Shown here: piece by piece, positions 54,244 to 64,000 of the stretch | Layout of the letters: each line of letters starts with the position of its first letter | How positions within the stretch are numbered: position 1 is the stretch's first letter | Assembly: GCF_900102675.1 (NCBI RefSeq) | Contig: NZ_FMYX01000010.1 | Location: forward strand, 124,001-188,000 | DNA length: 64,000 bases | Source: Pseudomonas guariconensis | Lineage (GTDB): Bacteria; Pseudomonadota; Gammaproteobacteria; Pseudomonadales; Pseudomonadaceae | Direction of reading: 5' to 3' | Translations under genes and position numbers: made by a program | Notes under the pieces: model-generated | What the model saw: only the letters and a program-made list of their open reading frames with translations | What the model was told of the DNA's origin: nothing | Database searches by the model: none

Positions 54244-56598
54244 TCAGACGGCGATGCCGTGACCCTCAAGGAAGGCGACAAACGCTTCCTCATCCAGCAC
54301 CTTGACACCTAGCTCGCTGGCCTTGGCGAGCTTGGAGCCCGCACCGGGCCCGGCGACGACGCAATGGGTCTTGCTGGAAACCGATCCTGCCACCTTGGCA
54401 CCGAGGCTTTCCAGCTTGTCCTTGGCGATGTCACGGCTCATGCGTTCCAGGGTGCCGGTCAGCACCCAGGTCTGCCCGGCCAGGGGCAGCCCTTGCGCGA
54501 CCCTTTTCTCGCTGGCCCAGTGCATGCCGAAGTCGAGCAGTTGCGCTTCAATGGCACGGGCCAGCTGCTGGTTGGCCTCGACTCTGAAGAACTCCCGCAC
54601 CGCCTCGGCCTGCTTGGTGTTCAGAGCCTGGCGCAGGTCAATACCATCGGCTTCGATGATCTTGTCCAGGGTACCCAGCTTGTCCACCAGTTTTTCCGCG
54701 CCCGTCGGCCCGACCGAGGGGATATCGAGCTTGGCGATCATGCCCGCCAAGGTAGTACTGGCGGCGAACTCGGCCGCCAGTTCGCCCTCATCCTGCAACT
54801 GCATACCACTGTCGAGCAACTGCTGGATGACCTCACGGTTGTGGTCATCCTCGAAGAAGTTATGGATCTCGTAAGCGACTTCCAGGCCAATGTCAGGCAG
54901 ATAGGTCAGCACCTGCGGCAGCGCCTTTTGCACCCGCGCCAGGCTGCCCAAGGAGCGGGCCAGGACTTTGGCGGTCTCCTCGCCGACATCCGGAATCCCC
55001 AAGGCGAAGATGAAGCGCGCAAGGCTGGGCTGCTTGCTGGCCTGGATCGCCTCCAGCAACTTGTTGCTGGACACTTCGGCAAAGCCCTCGAGCTCGACGA
55101 TTTGCTCGAACTTAAGGTCGTACAGGTCGGCCGGAGAGCGGATCAATCCTTCGTCAACCAATTGCTCGACGCTCTTTTCGCCCAGGCCGTCGATATCCAT
55201 GGCTCGGCGCGAAACGTAATGGATGATCGCCTGCTTGAGCTGGGCGGCACAGGCCAGGCGCCCTACGCAGCGGTAAACCGCGCCTTCACTGGTGGTCTCC
55301 TTGCCTTTGCTGCGCTTGACCAACTGGGTGCGCTCGACTTGCGAGCCACAGACCGGGCACTGACTGGGCACAACCACCGGACGGGCGTTGTCGGGACGGC
55401 GCTCGATCACCACCTGCATCACTTGCGGAATGACGTCACCGGCCCGACGGATGATCACGCTATCGCCAATCATCAGACCCAGGCGGGCGATTTCATCCAT
55501 GTTGTGCAGCGTGGCGTTGGAGACCGTGACACCAGCCACCTTCACCGGCTTGAGCCGCGCCACGGGGGTGACGGCGCCAGTGCGGCCGACCTGGAACTCG
55601 ACGTCGAGCACTTCGGTGAGTTCTTCCATGGCCGGGAACTTGTGGGCGATGGCCCAACGCGGCTCCCGGGCTCGAAAGCCCAGCTCGCGCTGGGCAGCCA
55701 GGCTGTTGACCTTGAACACCACACCGTCGATCTCGTAAGGCAGATCGTTGCGGCGGGCGCCAATGTCGCGGTAGTACGCCAAGCATTGCTCCACCCCTGC
55801 GGCATGGCGCAGCTCGCGACTGATGGGCAAGCCCCAGGTCTTGAGCTTCTCCAGGATACCGATATGGCTGTCGGCGATGGCCTCGGAGACCTGGCCCAGC
55901 CCGTAGCAGCAGAATTCCAGGGGGCGGCTGGCGGTAATCTTGGAGTCCAGCTGGCGCAAACTGCCGGCAGCGGCGTTGCGCGGATTGGCGAAGGTCTTGC
56001 CGCCGCTCTCGGCCTGGGCGGCGTTCAGGCGCTCGAAGCCGGCCTTGCTCATGTACACCTCGCCGCGCACCTCAAGCACCGCCGGCCAGCCTTCGCCGTG
56101 CAGCTTGAGCGGGATGTTGCGAACAGTACGCACGTTAGCGCTGATGTCCTCGCCCGTGGTGCCATCCCCCCGAGTGGCGCCCTGCACCAGTTGGCCGTCG
56201 CGATACAGCAGGCTGACTGCAAGGCCATCGAGCTTGGGCTCACAGCTGTAATCGACCGCGGCCTGCTCAGCGAACAGATCGCCGGCCGGCAGATCCAGCC
56301 CCTCCACCACGCGCCGATCGAAGTCGCGCAGGTCGTCTTCCTCGAAGGCATTGCCCAGGCTGAGCATAGGAATTTCGTGGCGCACCTGGCTGAACGCCGC
56401 CAGCGCCGCCCCGCCGACGCGCTGGGTTGGCGAATCGGGCGTCACAAGGTGCGGATACTCGGCCTCCAGCGCCTTGAGCTCGTTGAACAGACGGTCGTAT
56501 TCGGCGTCAGGCACGCTCGGCTCGTCCAGCACGTAATAGCGGTAATTGTGCTGTTCGAGTTCGGCACGCAGTTCATGGATACGGTTTTCGGCGTTCAT
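54244..56598 (-). CDS. ligA: NAD+-dependent DNA ligase LigA
   Basis: 784 residues, longer than E. coli LigA (671), as usual in Pseudomonas. An Ia domain leads to the adenylation domain with the AMP-accepting lysine Lys122 (CEPKLDG). An OB fold, a four-Cys zinc finger (CPVCG, RCVGRLACA), four helix-hairpin-helix repeats and a C-terminal BRCT domain (from about 700) follow. It seals nicks between Okazaki fragments. It follows zipA on the minus strand, with a terminator between. Confidence 0.97.
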   Translation of the reverse strand: MNAENRIHELRAELEQHNYRYYVLDEPSVPDAEYDRLFNELKALEAEYPHLVTPDSPTQRVGGAALAAFSQVRHEIPMLSLGNAFEEDDLRDFDRRVVEGLDLPAGDLFAEQAAVDYSCEPKLDGLAVSLLYRDGQLVQGATRGDGTTGEDISANVRTVRNIPLKLHGEGWPAVLEVRGEVYMSKAGFERLNAAQAESGGKTFANPRNAAAGSLRQLDSKITASRPLEFCCYGLGQVSEAIADSHIGILEKLKTWGLPISRELRHAAGVEQCLAYYRDIGARRNDLPYEIDGVVFKVNSLAAQRELGFRAREPRWAIAHKFPAMEELTEVLDVEFQVGRTGAVTPVARLKPVKVAGVTVSNATLHNMDEIARLGLMIGDSVIIRRAGDVIPQVMQVVIERRPDNARPVVVPSQCPVCGSQVERTQLVKRSKGKETTSEGAVYRCVGRLACAAQLKQAIIHYVSRRAMDIDGLGEKSVEQLVDEGLIRSPADLYDLKFEQIVELEGFAEVSSNKLLEAIQASKQPSLARFIFALGIPDVGEETAKVLARSLGSLARVQKALPQVLTYLPDIGLEVAYEIHNFFEDDHNREVIQQLLDSGMQLQDEGELAAEFAASTTLAGMIAKLDIPSVGPTGAEKLVDKLGTLDKIIEADGIDLRQALNTKQAEAVREFFRVEANQQLARAIEAQLLDFGMHWASEKRVAQGLPLAGQTWVLTGTLERMSRDIAKDKLESLGAKVAGSVSSKTHCVVAGPGAGSKLAKASELGVKVLDEEAFVAFLEGHGIAV

Positions 56599-56620
56599 CG
56601 TTCATCTTCTCTTGCAACGC

Positions 56621-56648
56621 AAAAGAGCAGCACAGGGCTGCTCTTTTT
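56621..56648 (-). terminator. Intrinsic terminator between zipA and ligA
   Basis: AAAAGAGCAGC and GCTGCTCTTTT form an 11-bp stem with a 5-nt loop (56632-56636) and T residues on both strands. It is 50 nt after the zipA stop and 23 nt before the ligA start, so ligA needs either read-through or a promoter overlapping this region. Confidence 0.85.
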
Positions 56649-56697
56649 GCTCAAATCGGGCGGGCAGGATCAAGGCAGGTCCGCCCGCTGGGGGCCA

Positions 56698-57570
56698 TCA
56701 ACGCTTCTGGGTCAGCGCGCGACGCTCGAACTCGACGATGCGCTGGCGGTAGTGCTCGATGGTCTGGGCGGTCAGTACGCTACGCTGGTCATCCTTGAGC
56801 TCGCCGTTGAGTTCATGGGCCAGCTTGCGGGCGGCAGCGACCATCACGTCGAAGGCCTGCTTGGGGTGACGCGGGCCTGGCAGGCCCAGGAAGAAGCTCA
56901 CCGCGCGAGTGCTGAAATGGTCGATATCGTCCAGATCGAACACCCCTGGCTTGACCGCATTGGCCATGGAGAACAGCACTTCGCCGTGACCGGCCATGCT
57001 CTCGTGCCGATGGAAGATGTCCATCTCGCCGAAACGCAGGCCGCTTTCGAGGATGTTCTGCAGCAGGGCCGGCCCCTTGAACCCCCCCTCGTCGCGGGAG
57101 ATCACGCTGATCACCAGTACTTCCTCGGCCGGAGGCAGTTCTTTGACTGTATTGCCCGCGCCTGCACCGTTGTGGCGGCTGTGCTCGGCAGGACGATCAT
57201 CATCGGCGTCGGCAAACAGGTCCGGCTCACGCGGCTCGGCAGCCAGGTTCAGGTCGCCCTGCTGTGGCTCGCTGGCGCGCTTGCCACGTTTGTTGGTTTT
57301 GGCTGGCTTGGGCTCACGCTCGAGCGCCGGGGCGCTGACCGAAGGCAGATCGCTTTCGTCCAGCTCGGGTTCTTTTTGGGTTTCCAGTACGCGTGCAGGG
57401 CCCAGTACCTCGGCGCTGCCCTCGTCGTCCGGCAGATTGGAGTAGCTGCGATCCAGACGGAATTTCAACTTGCCCTTGCCGCCGCGCATGCGGCGCCAGC
57501 CGTCGAAAAGAATACCGGCGATGACAATGACGCCGATGACGATCAGCCATTCGCGCAGACCGATTTCCAT
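56698..57570 (-). CDS. zipA: Cell division protein ZipA
   Basis: 290 residues. A membrane helix at residues 6-24 (LREWLIVIGVIVIAGILF) is followed by a basic and then Pro/acidic linker, and a C-terminal FtsZ-binding domain from about 145 (VLVISVISRDEGGFKGPALLQNIL, IDHFSTRAVSFFLGLPGPRHP). It anchors FtsZ to the inner membrane. It lies between smc and ligA, the usual Pseudomonas order. Confidence 0.93.
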   Translation of the reverse strand: MEIGLREWLIVIGVIVIAGILFDGWRRMRGGKGKLKFRLDRSYSNLPDDEGSAEVLGPARVLETQKEPELDESDLPSVSAPALEREPKPAKTNKRGKRASEPQQGDLNLAAEPREPDLFADADDDRPAEHSRHNGAGAGNTVKELPPAEEVLVISVISRDEGGFKGPALLQNILESGLRFGEMDIFHRHESMAGHGEVLFSMANAVKPGVFDLDDIDHFSTRAVSFFLGLPGPRHPKQAFDVMVAAARKLAHELNGELKDDQRSVLTAQTIEHYRQRIVEFERRALTQKR

Positions 57571-57773
57571 GTAATCCCGTGCCTCTAAAAAATATGCTTG
57601 AAAACAAAGGCTTCAAAGCCCTTTAACACGTGGCGCCAACTCTATGTTCTGACAGGCGTTTTACCCACGCAAAAAATAAGTGACATAAAGCTAGCACGAC
57701 CAAAGGCAACTTTACACCGTCTGTCGCACATGTCGGGGGGATTTCCCCACGTATCCTGCCTTATCTTCGCTCA

Positions 57774-60700
57774 TCAGGCATCGACCATGGCCAACGCTTC
57801 CTCCACATCAACTGCAACAAGACGTGAGCAGCCTGGCTCGTGCATGGTCACCCCCATCAATTGATCGGCCATTTCCATGGCAATCTTGTTATGGGTGATG
57901 TAGATGAATTGCACGCTTTCGCTCATTTCCTTCACCAACCTGGCGTAACGTCCGACGTTGGCATCGTCCAGCGGCGCATCGACCTCGTCGAGCATGCAGA
58001 ACGGTGCCGGGTTCAGCTTGAAGATGGCGAACACCAGTGCGAGGGCGGTCAACGCCTTCTCGCCACCGGACAGCAGATGGATGGTGCTGTTCTTCTTGCC
58101 CGGCGGGCGCGCCATGATCGTCACCCCAGTATCGAGTAGATCTTCGCCCGTCAGTTCCAGGTAAGCACTGCCGCCACCGAAAACTTTTGGAAAAAGTGCC
58201 TGCAAACCGGCATTTATCTGATCAAAGGTATCCTTGAAGCGATTACGGGTTTCCTTGTCGATCTTGCGGATGACGCTTTCCAGTGTCTCCAGTGCTTCCA
58301 CCAGGTCGGCATCCTGGGCGTCCAGGTAACGCTTACGTTCGGACTGCTGCTGGTATTCCTCGATGGCCGCCAGGTTGATTGCGCCCAGGCGCTGGATGCG
58401 CCCGTCCAGTTGCTCGAGTTCTTGCTCGGTGCCCTGCTCGCTTGCCTCGGGCTCGAGGGTGGCGAGCACACCCTGCAAGTCATAGCCATCGGCCAGCAGT
58501 TGCTCCTGCAGCGTCTTGCGACGCACATCCAGGCCCTGGGACTCCAGGCGGGACTGCTCAAGCTGACCGCGCAGCAACTGAGCCTGTTGCTCGGCCTGGG
58601 TTCGACGGCGTTCGGCATCGCGCAGTTCACGGTCGGCTTCATCCATATGCAGACGAGCCTGGCGCATTTCCTCATCGACGCTCATGCGCCGCTCCAGCAG
58701 CTCTTCGAGCTTCAGGCGCTGTTCTTCCAGCGGCGCTTCGCCCTCCTCCAGATTGAGGCTCAGTTGCTCCTGGCGCTCGCTCAGGCGTGCCGCCTGTAGC
58801 TCCAAACGCTCCAGGGCCTGACGGGTGGAATCATGCTGGGCCCGCAGGGAGCCCAGGCGCACCGCCAACTGATGGGCATGATCCTTGTGCTGACGAGCCT
58901 CCTGACGGATACGATCGAGCCCTTCGCGCAGAGTGTCGCGCCGGGCCATCAGTTGCTCGCGCTGCTCGGTGTCTTGAGCCATCCGCTCCAGGGCTTCCTG
59001 TAACAGCAGACGGGCCTCGCCCAGTTGCTCATGCTCCATGGCCCGCTGCTCTTGCAGCTCGGCCAATTCTTCTTGCAGCCGGCGGCAGCGCAGCTGCACC
59101 TGCTCGGCGCGGGCTCGCCCGGCCGAAAGCCGCGCCTTGAGTTCGCCGAGCTGGCGGTTTTCGTCCTGACTGCGTCGGCGCAGCTGTTCACGCTGCGCTT
59201 CCAGGTCGCGCTGTTGTCCGCGCAGGTCCTGAAGGTGTTGCTCCAGTTGCTCCAGACGCGACTGGAGTTCGAGCTGCTCATGCCCCAGGCGTTCGATTTC
59301 CTGGCCACGGGCCAGTACCCCGCCTTGGGACTCCCCACCCCGGCTGATCCGCAAAAAGTGCCGGCCGATCCAATATCCGTCTCGACTGACCAGGCTCTGA
59401 CCTTCCGTCAGCCCGGCTCGCAAGGCCAAGGCCTGTTCGAGACTCTCCACGGGACGTACCTGACCGAGCCAGGGCGCAAGATCGGTGCGGCCCTCGACTT
59501 TGTCCAGCAGGCTGCCCGGCAGTCGAGCCCCCTGCGTGCTCGCCAGCAGCAGCCGCAGTTCGCCCTGCTCCAGGGCAGTGAAATCCAGTGAGGCGAAGTC
59601 TTCGACCAACACTGCTTGCAGATCGGCACCCAGCACGGTCTCGACCGCCAGCTCCCAGCCTGGCTCGACCCGCAGCCCTTCAGCCAGCCGCGGCTTATGC
59701 TCCAGCCCTTGGCCGCGCAGCCAGTCACTGGCACCCGCACCGGGCTCCAGGGCCGCCTGCTGCAATGCTTCCAGAGATGCCAGGCGCCCGCCTAAACGTT
59801 GCAGTTCGCCTTGGGACTGCTGATGAGTCTCAGTAGACTGTTGCAACTGCTCGCGTACCGCGTCGAGCTGCTCGAGCACCTGTTGCTCGCTCATCTGAAG
59901 CGTTTCGAGCTCCAGTTCGCTACTGGCCACTTGCTCGGTCAACTCGAACAACGCGGCGTCTTCGGGTTCGGCCGCGAGCTGCTCGCGCTCTTCCTCCAGC
60001 TTGCGTTGACGCTCGGCCAAACGCTCCAGGCCAGCCTCCAGCTGCTGCAAACGGGACTGTTGCACTTCAGCCTGGCGCCGCGGCTCGGCGGACTGGGTAT
60101 TGAAACTGTCCCATTGCTCCTGCCAGGCGTGCATGCCCAGCTCAGCCTCCTCGAGGGTGGCGGTCGCCTCTTCGGCGCTAGCCAAGGTCAGTTCCTGCTC
60201 GGGTTCGAGCATCGCCAGCTCTTCACCCAGGGTCGCCAGCAACGTGCGGTCATGCCCTAGGTGCGACTCAGTTTCCAGGCGGGTGCGCTCGGCTTCCTTG
60301 AGGTCGTCTTGCAATTGGCGCAAGCGTTGCTGGCCATGCTGGATGCTCTGCTCCACACGGGCGATGTCGCCGGCGACGGAATAGAAGCGACCCTGGACCT
60401 GATTGAAGCGCTCTGACAGCTCATGATGGCCGTCACGCAGGCGCTCGATACTCGCATCGGCATTGCGCTGCTCGGCCACCAGGGCTTCAAAAGCCACCTC
60501 CTGATCGCCGATGACCGCTTCGCGCTGGCGCACGCGCTCATCCAGCTCGCGCCAACGCAGGGCTGACAGGCGCGCCTTGAGTTGGCGCTCCTGAGCCTTG
60601 TACTCCCGGTATTTCTCGGCGGCCTGGGCCTGGCGGTGCAGGCGTTCAAGCTGGCGTTCGAGCTCCTCGCGAAGGTCGGTCAGGCGCGCCAGGTTCTCCT

Positions 60701-61262
60701 GGGTACGACGAATGCGGCTCTCGGTTTCGCGGCGACGCTCCTTGTATTTGGAGATGCCTGCGGCTTCTTCGATGAAATTACGCAGCTCCTCTGGCTTGGC
60801 CTCGATGAGCTTGGAGATCATCCCTTGCTCGATGATCGAGTAGCTGCGCGGCCCGAGGCCGGTGCCGAGGAAGATGTCCGTGATATCACGCCGCCGGCAT
60901 TTGGTGCCGTTCAGGTAATAGGTGTTTTGCCCGTCGCGGGTGACCTTGCGGCGGATGGAAATCTCGGCGTAGGCGGCGTACTCGCCCAGCAACGTAGTCT
61001 CGCTGTTGTCGAACACCAGCTCGATGCTGGCCTGGCTCACCGGCTTGCGGCCGGATGAGCCATTGAAGATCACGTCGGTCATCGACTCGCCGCGTAGGTT
61101 CTTGGCCGAGCTTTCGCCCATCACCCAGCGCACCGCATCGATGATGTTGGATTTCCCGCAGCCATTGGGACCTACCACGGCGGCCATGTTGCTGGGGAAA
61201 TTGACCGTGGTCGGATCGACGAACGACTTGAACCCAGCCAATCGAATGCACTTCAGGCGCAT
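57774..61262 (-). CDS. smc: Chromosome segregation SMC protein
   Basis: 1,162 residues. The N-terminal head has Walker A GPNGCGKSNI (31-40) and the FEEAAGISKYKERR region. Long coiled coils surround a central hinge (about 510-640), and the C-terminal head has the signature LSGGEKALTALAL with Walker B FCMLDEVDAPLDD. It organises the chromosome with ScpAB. It starts 3 nt after the gntR stop and is probably co-transcribed with it. Confidence 0.97.
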   Translation of the reverse strand: MRLKCIRLAGFKSFVDPTTVNFPSNMAAVVGPNGCGKSNIIDAVRWVMGESSAKNLRGESMTDVIFNGSSGRKPVSQASIELVFDNSETTLLGEYAAYAEISIRRKVTRDGQNTYYLNGTKCRRRDITDIFLGTGLGPRSYSIIEQGMISKLIEAKPEELRNFIEEAAGISKYKERRRETESRIRRTQENLARLTDLREELERQLERLHRQAQAAEKYREYKAQERQLKARLSALRWRELDERVRQREAVIGDQEVAFEALVAEQRNADASIERLRDGHHELSERFNQVQGRFYSVAGDIARVEQSIQHGQQRLRQLQDDLKEAERTRLETESHLGHDRTLLATLGEELAMLEPEQELTLASAEEATATLEEAELGMHAWQEQWDSFNTQSAEPRRQAEVQQSRLQQLEAGLERLAERQRKLEEEREQLAAEPEDAALFELTEQVASSELELETLQMSEQQVLEQLDAVREQLQQSTETHQQSQGELQRLGGRLASLEALQQAALEPGAGASDWLRGQGLEHKPRLAEGLRVEPGWELAVETVLGADLQAVLVEDFASLDFTALEQGELRLLLASTQGARLPGSLLDKVEGRTDLAPWLGQVRPVESLEQALALRAGLTEGQSLVSRDGYWIGRHFLRISRGGESQGGVLARGQEIERLGHEQLELQSRLEQLEQHLQDLRGQQRDLEAQREQLRRRSQDENRQLGELKARLSAGRARAEQVQLRCRRLQEELAELQEQRAMEHEQLGEARLLLQEALERMAQDTEQREQLMARRDTLREGLDRIRQEARQHKDHAHQLAVRLGSLRAQHDSTRQALERLELQAARLSERQEQLSLNLEEGEAPLEEQRLKLEELLERRMSVDEEMRQARLHMDEADRELRDAERRRTQAEQQAQLLRGQLEQSRLESQGLDVRRKTLQEQLLADGYDLQGVLATLEPEASEQGTEQELEQLDGRIQRLGAINLAAIEEYQQQSERKRYLDAQDADLVEALETLESVIRKIDKETRNRFKDTFDQINAGLQALFPKVFGGGSAYLELTGEDLLDTGVTIMARPPGKKNSTIHLLSGGEKALTALALVFAIFKLNPAPFCMLDEVDAPLDDANVGRYARLVKEMSESVQFIYITHNKIAMEMADQLMGVTMHEPGCSRLVAVDVEEALAMVDA

Positions 61263-61265
61263 CGA

Positions 61266-61925
61266 TCAGACCTGCGCCAGGGCCGCCAACACCAGCTCGC
61301 AACTGCGCTGGCTGTAGGCGACCAAGACCTCGCGGATACGTGCCTGGTCGCGGGCGACCACGGCTTCGAGCAGGCGAGCGAACAGTTCGAGGTAGTCGAC
61401 CATGTTGGCCTGGCGCTGGTCCAGGGCCAGGTAATAGGCGCGGCTCATAGCAGGCTGAAGGTTTTCGACGGTTTCCTGCAGATAGGGATTGTCGGCGAAC
61501 GGATAGGCTGCGCGCATCACCGCGAAGCTCTCGGCGACGAAGGTCTCGATGTCCTGGTTGGCATGGGCCCGCTGCAAGCGCTGCTGGATCTCGAGGAACG
61601 GCTCCAGATCACGCTCATGGCGCCAGCTGCTGGCCACCGCGTTGCCCAGCAGAATGTAGAACTCGCCCATCAGAGTGCACAGGCTGCGCACGCCACGTTC
61701 GTCCAGTTCGGTGACGTGGGCGCCGCGGCGCGCCAGGATCGCCACCAAATGTCGGCGTTCGAGGATCAACAGCGCCTCGCGCACAGAGCCGCGGCTGACG
61801 TTGAGCGCCTGGGTGACCTTCAGTTCCTGGATCCGTTCGCCCGGCTTGAGTTCGCCGCGAATGATCCGTTCGGCCAGGTAATGGGCAATCTGCTCGGAGA
61901 GGCTGTCCGGCGCCTTGAACGTCAT
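61266..61925 (-). CDS. GntR-family regulator (FCD type), upstream of smc and divergent from xdhA
   Basis: 219 residues: a winged-helix N-terminus (IIRGELKPGERIQELKVTQALNVSRGSVREALLILERRHLV) and an all-helical FCD effector domain (about 90-215) with metal-binding His/Asp candidates. The ATG at 61925 follows AAGGAAAA. It is divergent from the xanthine dehydrogenase operon, so a purine-related effector is likely. The TTGACCA/TGGTCAA palindrome before xdhA is a plausible operator. It also heads the transcript leading into smc. Confidence 0.82.
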   Translation of the reverse strand: MTFKAPDSLSEQIAHYLAERIIRGELKPGERIQELKVTQALNVSRGSVREALLILERRHLVAILARRGAHVTELDERGVRSLCTLMGEFYILLGNAVASSWRHERDLEPFLEIQQRLQRAHANQDIETFVAESFAVMRAAYPFADNPYLQETVENLQPAMSRAYYLALDQRQANMVDYLELFARLLEAVVARDQARIREVLVAYSQRSCELVLAALAQV

Positions 61926-62126
61926 GGTTTTCCTTCAGAATCTTGAACGGGGGCACAAGGAGGCGATTGTAGCCTACTTGCCCGGCCGTCGCGCAGGGGT
62001 TCGCTGCGCTTTAATTCGACCTGTGGACGTGCTGCGAAGCCGGCGCGTTCTATGCTTTGAATATGACGATCTTGTCCCGTCGGGACGTGGCGCACGCAAT
62101 TTCTTGACCTTTGAGTCAGAAATTTA

Positions 62127-62142
62127 TTGACCAAATGGTCAA
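62127..62142. promoter_or_regulatory. Palindromic GntR-type operator over the xdhA -35
   Basis: TTGACCA and TGGTCAA are perfect 7-bp arms around a 2-bp centre. TTGACC also serves as a -35, with TAGAGT at 62150-62155 as -10 after 17 bp. The xdhA start is 53 bp further on. Confidence 0.65.
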
Positions 62143-62194
62143 GCGTGCTTAGAGTCCGACCGAACAACAATAAAACCATTGCGAGGCCTTCCCC

Positions 62195-63641
<1,447 letters not shown>

Positions 63642-63649
<8 letters not shown>

Positions 63650-64000
63650 CCATCACGTAGCCAAAAGCCAGGCCGAGATGGCCGAACTGTTCAGCCAGGA
63701 CCTGACCACCGGGGTCGGCCGCAGCATCAAGCATGACAGCGCCGACAAGCACGTCAGCGGCGAGGCGGTGTACATCGATGACCGCCTGGAATTCCCCAAT
63801 CAGCTGCACGTCTATGCGCGTACAGCCGACCGCGCCCATGCGCGCATCCTGCGCATCGACACCACGCCGTGCTACGCCTTCGAAGGCGTACGCATCGCAA
63901 TCACCCATGAAGACATCCCGGGCCTGAAGGACATCGGCCCAGTGGTCGCCGGCGACCCGCTGCTGGCCATCGACAAGGTCGAGTTCTTCGGTCAGCCAGT
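63642..64000 (+). CDS. xdhB: Xanthine dehydrogenase large subunit XdhB, 5' part, truncated by window end
   Basis: The first 119 codons of the molybdopterin-binding subunit: after a short N-terminal stretch, GRSIKHDSADKHVSGEAVYIDD is the start of the aldehyde-oxidase/xanthine-dehydrogenase a/b hammerhead domain, followed by LRIDTTPCYAFEGV and ITHEDIPG. The start overlaps the xdhA stop. The rest lies beyond the window. Confidence 0.93.

Noticed and set aside
54364..57588. A 1,074-codon open frame on the plus strand across ligA and zipA
   Set aside because: It spans the intergenic terminator between two well-identified genes and has no ribosome site or domain; a shadow frame of GC-rich coding DNA.

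Overview
The window is chromosomal DNA from a fluorescent Pseudomonas, most likely of the P. putida group (P. putida, P. entomophila, P. mosselii and relatives). The evidence is high GC, pyoverdine genes, two tandem cbb3 oxidase operons beside ccoGHIS-hemN-anr-apt-recR, dnaX, ligA-zipA-smc and xdhAB, and REP elements of the P. putida type. It looks like ordinary core chromosome with a few accessory genes. I see no insertion sequence, prophage, tRNA or CRISPR array.

Layout. 1-26.6 kb is an iron (pyoverdine) block. It holds the end of pvdT, then opmQ (export), pvdP (chromophore tyrosinase), pvdH (diaminobutyrate synthesis), the 4,317-residue NRPS pvdL, the sigma factor pvdS, and an IucB-type acetyltransferase. 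A complete dsbRS-dsbDEG thiol-redox cluster (6.1-11.6 kb) sits inside this block. Four promoters, for pvdP, pvdH, pvdL and the acetyltransferase, carry iron-starvation boxes of the form TAAAT-N16-CGT (pvdL has one mismatch). pvdS itself has a sigma70 promoter overlapped by a Fur box. The expected circuit is therefore Fur to PvdS to these four promoters.

26.6-29.4 kb holds small housekeeping genes: an orphan periplasmic binding protein, an exonuclease, ppnP and an alpha/beta hydrolase.

29.4-45.6 kb is a microaerobic respiration block. Two complete ccoNOQP operons lie in tandem, followed by a metallophosphoesterase, ccoG, ccoH, ccoI, ccoS, a SafE-like membrane protein, hemN and anr. Anr/FNR boxes (TTGAY-N4-RTCAA) precede the first ccoN, ccoG and hemN. 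No such box was found before the second ccoN, whose leader has different inverted repeats.

45.6-64 kb contains apt, recR-ybaB-dnaX, an orphan binding protein, a MerR regulator divergent from a DUF2938 membrane protein, an SF1 helicase-like protein with a small unknown partner, the SRP 4.5S RNA gene, ligA-zipA-smc-gntR, and finally xdhA and the start of xdhB. The least characterised pieces are the helicase/small-protein pair, the metallophosphoesterase and the MerR/DUF2938 pair.
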